From positions 1 through 40,354 of the forward strand of contig NZ_RAZG01000033.1 of assembly GCF_003612565.1 (NCBI RefSeq): a DNA stretch of 40,354 nt. The letters are read 5' to 3'. How positions within the stretch are numbered: position 1 is the stretch's first letter; each line of letters begins with the position of its first letter. This document shows, in pieces, positions 25,850-33,827 of this stretch. The DNA comes from Roseburia sp. 1XD42-69 (GTDB lineage: Bacteria > Bacillota > Clostridia > Lachnospirales > Lachnospiraceae). The translations under genes and the position numbers were made by a program. The notes below the pieces were generated by a model. It was given only the letters and a program-made list of their open reading frames with translations. It did not search any database and had not been told where the DNA came from.

Positions 25850-27075
25850 TGGAATTGGCCTGTTAAATGTTTGCGCCCTCTATTATGTCATACAGCTTTT
25901 AAGGTGTGTGCTGCTTTCTTTTCCGGTATGTGCCATTGTTTTTACTTTGCGAAAAACGGTGCTGAAAAACAGGGTGTTTTTAAAAGGCGCAGTATGGAGC
26001 TTATTTATACCTGTTCTCTTTATGGGAAGAATGCGTTTTTTTTTATGAAAACAATACAGGTGTAAAACTGTTTACCTCCTGGACGGTGACCTGCAGGAAC
26101 CATATATGGATATGCTGGTTGTATGTATGGGGTGTGTCCGCATATGCCGCCCTGCTGTTTTACAGAAGGCGAAAACTGAAAAAATCCCTTGCAGGCATGG
26201 AAAAAAGAAAGGTATGGGATACAGTTATCTATGTTACAAAAATGCCTGTGACCCCCTCCACCATGGGAGTGTTCCGGCATAAAATCGTCATTCCGGAAAT
26301 CATATTAAAAGAATACAGCAGGGAAGAATTACAGACCATCCTGCTCCATGAAAAAACACATATCCACCTGGGGCATTTACTGTTTTACCTTTTGTGGGAT
26401 ATACTAAGGACTTTGTTGTGGCTTAACCCGTTTCTTACCATCGGCACAAAATATTTCCGGGAGGACATGGAAGAAATCTGCGACTTCGTAACCATTCAAC
26501 GGAGTGGGTGAAAAGCATACGAATACGGCCGTCTCTTACTGAAAAGCATGCGGATTTTACAGGCAGAAAATGAAAATTTCAATATGTATGCCGCTTTTGC
26601 AGGGGATAAAGCGTACAAAAGCCTCCGGCAGCGGGTGACAAAGATTGCAGGATATAGACCATATAAACGGGTTTGGGCAGCACTTGCGCTGACTTTTGCT
26701 ATGGTGTGTGTAACAGCGGCAGTTTTAAAGATACATAATATTTCCTATGGCCGATACACGGAAGATGAAAGAATCCTGGTATACGGCTGTGATAACGGCG
26801 GCGTTACCTTTTTTGATGACAGCAGCGCCTTGCAGGAGATGATTTCCTATGACAACAACTATGTTTATGTAGATAAAAACGCCTTTGAAAATTTTTTATG
26901 GGAAAACCATGCAGAAGGGCAAATCTTTATTGTTTTTGGAGGATTTGTGAAACTTCCCGGCTTTGCAGGCGGAGGATATTCCTGCCTTTATGAAAGAAGT
27001 TTGGAGGATGGGAAAAGCCGGATTTTTTATGGAAACCAGGAGAAAAATATAACCAATTTGTTTAAATATTTGTAA
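25824..27075 (+). pseudogene. M56 (BlaR1/MecR1-type) sensor metallopeptidase, frameshifted and interrupted
   Basis: Three consecutive pieces read as one M56 protein of about 415 residues. Piece 1 (25824-26048) holds the first membrane spans and leaves frame in a run of nine T at 26036-26044; eight T would restore the frame. Piece 2 carries the zinc motif HEKTH (in LLHEKTHIHLGHLL) and ends at a TGA at 26509-26511, between QRSG and KAYEYG. Piece 3 has the remaining membrane span and an outer domain of about 115 residues with no penicillin-binding fold. Two independent lesions argue for a pseudogene, although slippage in the T run could rescue the first. Confidence 0.85.
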
Positions 27076-27149
27076 GGAGAACACAAAAACTTATGTTTTA
27101 AAATATTATGGAACTGTTAAAAATTACTTGCGACAAGGAGGAAAATCAT

Positions 27150-27668
27150 ATGGCAATTACAGGCGTGGGCAGTTACAGCAGTGTTTATGAAAACACCTAT
27201 GGGGCAGCAAGGGAATATACCCAGAGGCTGAAAGATGTGGAATCTGTTATGAAATGGGCTGATAATTATCACAAATCCGCAGGGTCTACTGTAATTGTCA
27301 GGCATGACTATATTGACGAAAACGGCAATCTATCTCATTTTGCCATTTCTGTGAGAAAAGATGCATTAAATGAAAAACTCCGCAAAGAAGCACAGGAAAA
27401 TGCCGAAAAGCAGATTGAAAAATCCCGTGAAAATGCCCGTAAGAAAACAGAGCAGCTTTCGGAGCAGTTAGAAGAAAAAGCAGAAGAAGCTAAGGATAAA
27501 GGGGAGACCCTGCTCACCGAAAAAATCGGGGCTGCAAAGGACGGCAAAATTTTTCTTGATAATGAAGATATGCAGACAATCATTGCGGCTGCAAAGAAAG
27601 AAAATCAAGGGAAAGCAGACAATAAAAAGCCGGTTTCCCCAGGAACGAATTTTGATATGCAAATATAG
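27150..27668 (+). CDS. DUF6033-like protein
   Basis: About 172 residues from the ATG at 27150 (AAGGAGG upstream), beginning MAITGVGSYSSVYENTY. It continues with an acidic and basic helical middle likely to form a coiled coil (about 85-125), and ends with the pattern FLDNEDMQTIIAAAK and a final DMQI. This head and tail are what I know from DUF6033 proteins of Lachnospiraceae. No signal peptide or catalytic motif. Function unknown. It follows the broken M56 gene in the same direction. Confidence 0.72.
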   Translation: MAITGVGSYSSVYENTYGAAREYTQRLKDVESVMKWADNYHKSAGSTVIVRHDYIDENGNLSHFAISVRKDALNEKLRKEAQENAEKQIEKSRENARKKTEQLSEQLEEKAEEAKDKGETLLTEKIGAAKDGKIFLDNEDMQTIIAAAKKENQGKADNKKPVSPGTNFDMQI

Positions 27669-27671
27669 TTT

Positions 27672-27711
27672 AAAGCTATGCCCCAACGGAACTTCCATGG
27701 GGCATAACTTT
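27672..27711. terminator. convergent terminator hairpin
   Basis: TATGCCCCA (27677-27685) pairs with TGGGGCATA (27698-27706), extended by AAAG/CTTT after one mismatch, between the DUF6033 gene and the opposing toxin remnant. T tracts on either side are short. Confidence 0.6.
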
Positions 27712-27724
27712 ATTGCTAATTGTT

Positions 27725-27983
27725 TTAGTTTTCTGCTAATTTTTCAAGAAATTTCTCCGGCGAAAAAACAGGAAGTGCTGCAGCTCTGTAGTCTTTTACA
27801 TTTCTGGTCACAATACAGTCAGCGCCAATTCGGATGGCTGTCTGTACCATAATGGCATCCTCATAATCCTTCATGGGAGAACCAATGGCAAGCTGGCAGT
27901 CTGTGGAAAAGGTATCCTTCACATCAAACAATGAAATTTTGCAAAACGTCCACAATGACGCAGGTATCAATCAGTGCTTTCAT
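27725..27983 (-). pseudogene. PIN-domain toxin, internally deleted and frameshifted
   Basis: The gene starts at an ATG at 27983 (MKALIDTCVIVDVLQN, with the first PIN aspartate) and then leaves frame. After the break another frame gives LFDVKDTFSTDCQLAIGSPM, DYEDAIMVQTA and ADCIVTRNVKDY, the C-terminal half of VapC-like PIN toxins. About 50 residues between, including the conserved central acidic residue, are missing. The ribonuclease is therefore expected to be dead. Confidence 0.8.
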
Positions 27984-28196
27984 ACATTTTCTGCCCTTTT
28001 CCCTACGGGATTCCTCCAGTGTGATGTCTGCCGGAATCACACCCAGGAGAGATTTTGCCATTTCCACCCGGTCTGCATTAGGATTGGATAATTTTGCAAC
28101 AACTTTGCCATTTTGCGTGATAAAAATATCCTCACTCTCTGCAAGCTGCAGATACTTACCAAGGTTCAATTTTAGTTCGGCAGCTGTAATTGACAT
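27924..28196 (-). pseudogene. Phd/YefM-type antitoxin running into the toxin frame
   Basis: From the ATG at 28196 (MSITAAELKLNLGKYLQLAE) this is a typical Phd-type antitoxin: an N-terminal DNA-binding fold and a toxin-binding tail. Near its end the frame runs without stop into the first 17 toxin residues. An alternative frame gives QKMYESTD and a stop overlapping the toxin start, the usual antitoxin ending, so a 1-base loss near 27995-28005 probably altered the tail. The DNA-binding part may still be expressed. Confidence 0.7.
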
Positions 28197-28293
28197 ACAA
28201 AACGCCCCTTCCATAAATTTTTTGCTTTTCCTTATTATATTTAGATTATAGGAAAATATCAACAATTTTAAATATAAATACGGTGCTCTTTTT

Positions 28294-29769
28294 TTATACA
28301 AAGGGATTTTCCGTAGGATACATCATGCCCTTTGGCCTGTTAAAATCAATCTCCTCCACAGCTACCCCGATATATTTAAACACTTCATACAAAGCTTTCC
28401 CAAAGTGCCCGAATGCCACGGCCCCGTGGTGGGGATAATTCTTTTCGATTAACACATGGCGGTAGAATCTGCCCATTTCCGGTATGGCAAAGACGCCGAT
28501 TGCCCCAAAAGAGCGGGTTGCCACGGGAAGCACTTCCCCCTGGGCGATATAGGCCCGGATTTTTGCATCTGCGGTGCTCTGGAGACGGTAGAATGTAATA
28601 TCCCCCGGCGCAATATCTCCCTCTAAGGTTCCCTGGGTTACTTCCTGGGGAAGGGTTCTTGCCATAATAAGCTGATACTTCATCTCACAGAAAGAGAGCT
28701 TGCTGGAAGCTGTGTTTCCACAGTGGAATCCCATAAAGGTATCTTTTAAGGTATAATCATGTTTCCCCTTGATCTCCGCATCATACATATCCGCCGGGAC
28801 AGAATTGTTGATATCCAAAAGGGTTACGGCATCCTGGCTTACCACTGTTCCGATAAATTCGCTTAATGCGCCGTAAATATCAACTTCACAGGAGACGGGG
28901 ATTCCCATTTTTGTCAGGCGGCTGTTCACATAACAGGGCACAAAGCCAAACTGGGTCTGGAAGGCCGGCCAGCATTTTCCCGCAATGGCCACAAACTCCC
29001 TGCTTCCCTTGTGTCCCTCTACCCAGTCTAAAAGAGTAATCTCATACTGAGCCAGTTTGCTTAAAATCTCAGGCTTTTTATTTCCTGCCCCAAGTTCCTT
29101 TTCCATATCCGCCACAACACCTGGAATCCTCTCATCCCCGGCATGGTTGTTAAAGCTTTCAAATAAATCCAGCTCAGAGTTTTCCTCAATTTCCACACCC
29201 AGATTGTAAAGCCCCTTGATGGGGGCGTTGCAGGCCAGGAAATTCTGGGGGCGAGGGCCGAAGGATATGATTTTTAAACTGTTTAATCCGATAACGGCCC
29301 TTGCGATGGGGGCAAATTCAGAAATCATTTCTGCGCATTCCTGTGCCGTTCCCACGGGATACTCCGGTATGTAGGCTTTTAAGTTTCTCAGTTTTAAATT
29401 GTAGCTTGCGTTTAAAACGCCGCAGTAGGCATCCCCCCTGCCCTGTACCAGGTTATCCCCGGTTTCCTCCGCCGCAGCAATGACCATGGCAGGCCCGTCA
29501 AATTCTTTGACCAAAAGGGTCTCCTCTGTCTCCGGACCAAAGTTCCCCAGGTATACCACCAGGGCATTACAGCCTGCCTGTCTCACATCCGCAAGGGCAT
29601 TTCTCATGTGGATCTCATTTTCCACGCACACGGGACATTCGTAAATCTCCCCATACTTGTCCTGGTAAGCCTTCACTACTGCCTTTCTCCTGTTTTCCGA
29701 AAGGCTCATTGGAAAACAGTCACGGCTCACTGCTACGATTCCGATTTTTGCTTTTGGCATGTTGTTCAT
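28294..29769 (-). CDS. L-fucose/L-arabinose isomerase family protein
   Basis: The 491-residue protein fits the FucI/AraA-like sugar isomerase superfamily, which interconverts aldoses and ketoses with a metal ion. Recognisable features are the VVYLGNFGPE and ISFGPRPQNF segments of the N-terminal domains and the metal-site region with SCEVDIYGALSEFI and GFHCGNTA. It starts 4 bases after the xylulokinase stop, and its ribosome site GGAGG is inside the end of that gene, so the two are tightly coupled. Context suggests a pentose feeding the kinase (for example xylose or arabinose), but substrate is inferred only. Confidence 0.85.
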   Translation of the reverse strand: MNNMPKAKIGIVAVSRDCFPMSLSENRRKAVVKAYQDKYGEIYECPVCVENEIHMRNALADVRQAGCNALVVYLGNFGPETEETLLVKEFDGPAMVIAAAEETGDNLVQGRGDAYCGVLNASYNLKLRNLKAYIPEYPVGTAQECAEMISEFAPIARAVIGLNSLKIISFGPRPQNFLACNAPIKGLYNLGVEIEENSELDLFESFNNHAGDERIPGVVADMEKELGAGNKKPEILSKLAQYEITLLDWVEGHKGSREFVAIAGKCWPAFQTQFGFVPCYVNSRLTKMGIPVSCEVDIYGALSEFIGTVVSQDAVTLLDINNSVPADMYDAEIKGKHDYTLKDTFMGFHCGNTASSKLSFCEMKYQLIMARTLPQEVTQGTLEGDIAPGDITFYRLQSTADAKIRAYIAQGEVLPVATRSFGAIGVFAIPEMGRFYRHVLIEKNYPHHGAVAFGHFGKALYEVFKYIGVAVEEIDFNRPKGMMYPTENPFV

Positions 29770-29773
29770 AGTT

Positions 29774-31249
29774 TTAATCCTCCCATAGTTTTTGAAATAC
29801 CGGTTTTAATGCAGGATAAATTTCCTTAAATTTATCATATTGCTTTTCGTACTTTTTCACAAGTGTTTCTTCCGGTTTCATGACTTCTTTTACTTTGCAA
29901 ATCTTTTTCGCCGCCTCTTCCACTGTGTCATATTCCCCGCAGGCCACAGCCGCCAGCATTGCCGCTCCCATGGAAGGGCCTTCCTCGTTTTCCGGCACTT
30001 CCAAAGTAAGGTTTAAGATGTTTGCCACAATTTTTTTCCACAGGGAGCTTTTGGCCCCGCCGCCGCAGATTTTGGAAACGGAGACTTTGATTCCAAGTTT
30101 TTTTCCTATCTCAAGGGAATCCTTTAAGGCAAATGCCACCCCTTCCAAAACAGCCTGGGTCATATCCTCCCGCCTGGTATCCATGGTGATTCCGATAAAA
30201 GTCCCTCTGGCCAATGGGTCGTTGTGGGGGGAGCGCTCTCCCATAAGATAGGGCAGAAAATACACATGGTTTTCCCCCAGGTTTTTGATGTTTTCCTGCT
30301 CCTTCCCGTACTCTTTTGTGCCGATAATCTCATCCATCCACCACATATTGCAGGAGGCGGCGGAGAGCATACAGCCCATAAGATGATAGTTTCCGTCCGC
30401 ATGGGCAAAGGCGTGGAGGGCATTGTGTTCATCCATGCGAAAGCACTCCGAAGGGATAAACAGCGTGCCGCTGGTACCAAGGGATATATTTAAGGCTCCC
30501 TTTCCCACTATGCCGGTGCCAACGGCCGCCGCCGCATTGTCCCCGGCTCCCGCTGCAATTTTTACTTCCGGGGAAAGCCCTAATTCCCCGGCAATTTCCG
30601 GCTTTAAAGTTCCCACAGCCTGATAGCTTTCGTAGACTTTTGGCAGCCACTCCTCTTTGATGCTTAAAATCTCACACATTTCCTTTGACCATGTCCTGTT
30701 TTTCACGTCAAAATACAAAGTACCGGAAGCGTCGGATACGTCTGTGGAAAAAACGCCGCTAATCTTGTAGCAAAGATAGTCTTTGGGCAGCATTATTTTT
30801 GCAATGCGGGCAAAATTTTCCGGCTCATTTTTTTTCATCCACAAAACCTTTGGGGCGGTAAACCCGGTAAAGGAAATATTTCCTGTATATTCCGCCAGTT
30901 TTTTCTGGCCGACCTCGCAGTTTAAATAGTCGCATTCCTCCGTCGTCCTGCTGTCGTTCCACAAGATGGCGGGACGGATGACCTCATCCTTTTCATCTAA
31001 AGCCACAAGGCCGTGCATCTGACCCCCAAAACTGATTCCAGCCACCTTTGACCTGTCGCAGTCTTTCAGCAGTTCCTTTAGGCCCTCTATGGTCTGAGAA
31101 AACCAGTCCAAAGGGTTTTGCTCCGACCAGGCGGGCTTGGGGAAAAATATGGGGTATTCCCGGCTGGTGATTTTCTGGATGGTTCCTTTTTCGTCCATCA
31201 GCAGGAGTTTTACGGCTGATGTGCCTAAATCGATTCCGATGTAATACAT
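29774..31249 (-). CDS. xylB: xylulokinase (FGGY family)
   Basis: The 491-residue kinase phosphorylates D-xylulose to xylulose 5-phosphate in the cytosol. Features: N-terminal GIDLGTSAVKLLLMD, the xylulokinase-typical ISFGGQMHGLV and ILWNDSRT, the central GAGDNAAAAVGTG loop, and the C-terminal GGGAKSSLWKKIVANIL adenosine motif. It precedes the isomerase gene in a two-gene unit. Upstream lies a gap of about 500 bases that separates this unit from the glycosidase operon. Confidence 0.9.
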   Translation of the reverse strand: MYYIGIDLGTSAVKLLLMDEKGTIQKITSREYPIFFPKPAWSEQNPLDWFSQTIEGLKELLKDCDRSKVAGISFGGQMHGLVALDEKDEVIRPAILWNDSRTTEECDYLNCEVGQKKLAEYTGNISFTGFTAPKVLWMKKNEPENFARIAKIMLPKDYLCYKISGVFSTDVSDASGTLYFDVKNRTWSKEMCEILSIKEEWLPKVYESYQAVGTLKPEIAGELGLSPEVKIAAGAGDNAAAAVGTGIVGKGALNISLGTSGTLFIPSECFRMDEHNALHAFAHADGNYHLMGCMLSAASCNMWWMDEIIGTKEYGKEQENIKNLGENHVYFLPYLMGERSPHNDPLARGTFIGITMDTRREDMTQAVLEGVAFALKDSLEIGKKLGIKVSVSKICGGGAKSSLWKKIVANILNLTLEVPENEEGPSMGAAMLAAVACGEYDTVEEAAKKICKVKEVMKPEETLVKKYEKQYDKFKEIYPALKPVFQKLWED

Positions 31250-31505
31250 TTTGAACCTGCCTTTCTATGTATATTTTAAATATTGATCAAATTTTACCTA
31301 TCCTTTGATACTCTCCTAAGAGAGTGAAACATTGATATTTCAATTCTTTTCTTCAAACTGGAAGTTAAACGTTCAATATAAATGCAAAATTATCGCTTGC
31401 TTGAGTAAACTCGATAAAGGTACAAACAATTTCAACAATCAAACATACACCCATGATTAGGCTTCTATTAGCCTTTTCTGCAATATCTGGGATTAAAATC
31501 ATAGT
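31250..31505. other. leader region of the xylulokinase unit
   Basis: No convincing gene; a minus-strand frame of about 39 codons is open but unsupported. It holds a small hairpin ACTCTC/GAGAGT near 31310-31326 and the LacI-like half palindrome noted separately. I could not identify a XylR operator. Confidence 0.4.
31365..31376. promoter_or_regulatory. weak LacI-family-like operator
   Basis: TTAAACGTTCAA is nearly palindromic around a central CG, as in CcpA and other LacI-family sites, about 115 bases upstream of the xylulokinase start. It is short and matches the cre consensus poorly. Confidence 0.25.
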
Positions 31506-31757
31506 CTATACAATAATATCCTTCCACTCAGTAATAATGTTTCTCACCTGTTCTTCTGACATCGGATAAAAATCTTCATATTTGCTAACTTCTTCATCCG
31601 AAAAATAGTGCGGCGAAGCAATCAAAATATTATCACACACTTGTACGTATTTATAAATCTCCTGCATTTCATCATTGATTGCACATCCGTTGTTTTTCCA
31701 ACAATTCCGACAATCCAGGCAAGGAGAAATATTGCATCTGTAAGCATCTACAATTTT
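31506..31757 (-). pseudogene. fragment of an iron-sulfur flavoprotein / NAD(P)H-dependent oxidoreductase
   Basis: An open frame without a start reads VDAYRCNISPCLDCRNC, then GCAINDEMQEIYKYVQ and CDNILIASPHYFS. This is the Cys-rich and flavodoxin-like part of the iron-sulfur flavoprotein family. It lacks the N-terminal FMN-binding segment, and the last 30 residues do not continue the family. The fragment begins inside the last codons of the GH3 gene. Confidence 0.7.
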
Positions 31758-33799
31758 ATATCCCCCTGCAATCTTATATCGAAAAGAGAACTTCCCACTG
31801 CATAGGGGCCATTCCCTTCCACTGCAATTTCCACCAGCTTTTCTTCTCCGGGCTCCAGATATACTTTCTCAAAACCTTTCAATTCTTTCACCACGTCTGC
31901 CCCGTCCTGCACCAACTGGTATGCCTGAGCAGTCTCGCTTCCCGGGTTTTTCCCGGTATTTTTCACGTAACAGCTCACCATCCCGGGTTTTACAGACATT
32001 TTCCGGTAGGCAAAGGAAGTGTAGCTTAATCCGTGCCCAAAGGGGAATAAAGGTTCGATATGATATTTTTCATGGTAACGGTAGCCCACGTATTTTCCCT
32101 CTTTATAAGCTACAGTTTTTCCCCCGGGAAATTCCCCCAAGGCGTGGGCGGAACAGTCCATATGATTTTTATAAAAGGTCTCCGGGAGTTTTCCGGAAGG
32201 GTTTACGTCTCCAAATAATACGTCGGCAAGGGCATTCCCCCCCTCCATCCCTGCGTAGTAACTCCACACCAGGGTGTGGGCCTTTTCCTCCCAGGCGGTC
32301 ATATCCACGGAGCTTCCTCCTATCATCACCACAAGCATATCTTCCCTTACGGCAAAAAGCTGTGAAATCAGTTCGTCCTGCCCGTAGGGAAGGGCCATAT
32401 CTGCCCGGTCATTTCCCTCAGTGTCATGGTCATGGTTTAATCCCCCCACAAAGATTACCCTATCGTAGCTTTTGTCTCCCGCCAGTTGTAACGCCTCTTC
32501 TTTTAAGGCATTCCGCTTTTTCACAAGGGCCTCTTCCTGGGAAGTATCCGTTTTCCCTATGGAGCCGCCCCCGTTTTGCAGGCTGGTTTCCTGCCAGTTC
32601 TGCCCGGATTCCTCACTCTTTTCTTCCCGGCAGTAACCCGAAGCATAATCCACTTTTACATTTCCCCCCAGGTGGGTTTTGATTCCCATAAGAGGTGAGA
32701 TTTCATAAAGGGCTTTGATTTCCGCACTTCCCCCGCCGTTTGAGTGGATGCACTGGGCATTCTCCCCAATTAACAGCACTTTTTTCAACTCCTTTTTGGA
32801 AAGGGGGAGCACCTTGTCCTCATTTTTTAAAAGGACAATGGATTCCCTTGCCACGTGAAGGGCTGCCTTTCTGTGCCCCGGGGTGTTGTAGACACCGGTT
32901 TTCCGTTTGCCGTCAAACATATGTAGTTTTTTCATTAAGTGAAGAATCCGAAGAACTTTTTCATCAATAACACTCTCATCGATTTCCCCTGCTTCCACTT
33001 TTTCTTTCAGTGGATTTGCCATACAGTAGTCGTCAAAATCATAGGTGACGGACATTTCAATATCAAGTTCGGATTTTGCGGCTTTCTCCGTGTCATGGAC
33101 GCCGCCCCAGTCGGAGATTACCACCCCGTCATACTGCCACTCATCCCGCAATATCTTTTTTAAGAGAAAATCACTCTCACAGCAGTATTCCCCATACAGG
33201 CGGTTATAAGCCCCCATTATAGTGTAGCTTCCGGCTTTTTTTACGGCGTCATAAAAAGCCGGGAGATAAATTTCCCGAAGGGCCTTTTCCTCAATCTCCA
33301 CTTCCACATTTAACCGCTCCGTTTCCTGGCTGTTTGCGGCAAAATGCTTGACGCAGGCCGCCACGTCAAAGGACTGCACCCCCTCTATATAGGGAACCGC
33401 CATCTCCTTTGTAAGATAGGGGTCCTCACTGAAATACTCAAAATTCCTGCCGCAGAGGGGGCTCCTCTTGATATTGACCCCGGGGGCAAGAATAATGTCT
33501 TTTCCCCTGCCCCTGGCCTCCTCCCCCAACACGCTTCCCGTGTCCCGGGCAAGGTTCCTGTTCCAGGTAGCCGCCAGGGCGCTGTTGCAGGGAAGATAGG
33601 TCACATAATCATCCGTAAGCCCTATGGGTTTCCAGTTGGCAGGTTCAAACTCATTTCTCACCCCCATAGGGCCGTCGGACATTACAAGGGGCGGTATGTT
33701 CAGGCGTTTCACCCCTGCGGTAGAAAAAAGCTCCGCCCCGTGTATCATGCCGATTTTTTCCTCTAAGGTCAGCTTCTCTAAAATCTCTTTTGGCTCCAT
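31748..33799 (-). CDS. glycoside hydrolase family 3 (beta-glucosidase/xylosidase type)
   Basis: The 683-residue protein has the GH3 N-terminal barrel with KHFAANSQE (about 151-159) and the nucleophile motif GVVISDWGG with Asp230, then the C-terminal alpha/beta sandwich and a fibronectin-III-like end (about 600-683). No signal peptide, so it acts on imported oligosaccharides. GGAGGAGG precedes the ATG; it lies 28 bases after the GH31 gene, as third gene of the glycosidase operon. Release of beta-linked glucose or xylose from the non-reducing end is expected; exact specificity cannot be read. Confidence 0.9.
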   Translation of the reverse strand: MEPKEILEKLTLEEKIGMIHGAELFSTAGVKRLNIPPLVMSDGPMGVRNEFEPANWKPIGLTDDYVTYLPCNSALAATWNRNLARDTGSVLGEEARGRGKDIILAPGVNIKRSPLCGRNFEYFSEDPYLTKEMAVPYIEGVQSFDVAACVKHFAANSQETERLNVEVEIEEKALREIYLPAFYDAVKKAGSYTIMGAYNRLYGEYCCESDFLLKKILRDEWQYDGVVISDWGGVHDTEKAAKSELDIEMSVTYDFDDYCMANPLKEKVEAGEIDESVIDEKVLRILHLMKKLHMFDGKRKTGVYNTPGHRKAALHVARESIVLLKNEDKVLPLSKKELKKVLLIGENAQCIHSNGGGSAEIKALYEISPLMGIKTHLGGNVKVDYASGYCREEKSEESGQNWQETSLQNGGGSIGKTDTSQEEALVKKRNALKEEALQLAGDKSYDRVIFVGGLNHDHDTEGNDRADMALPYGQDELISQLFAVREDMLVVMIGGSSVDMTAWEEKAHTLVWSYYAGMEGGNALADVLFGDVNPSGKLPETFYKNHMDCSAHALGEFPGGKTVAYKEGKYVGYRYHEKYHIEPLFPFGHGLSYTSFAYRKMSVKPGMVSCYVKNTGKNPGSETAQAYQLVQDGADVVKELKGFEKVYLEPGEEKLVEIAVEGNGPYAVGSSLFDIRLQGDIKL

Positions 33800-33827
33800 T
33801 TTTTCCTCCTCCCAGAAAAGCTTTCAA

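Noticed and set aside
31921-32682. Plus-strand open frame of 253 codons
   Set aside because: Antisense to the GH3 gene, Arg/Pro/Ser-rich as expected of a shadow, without a start signal.
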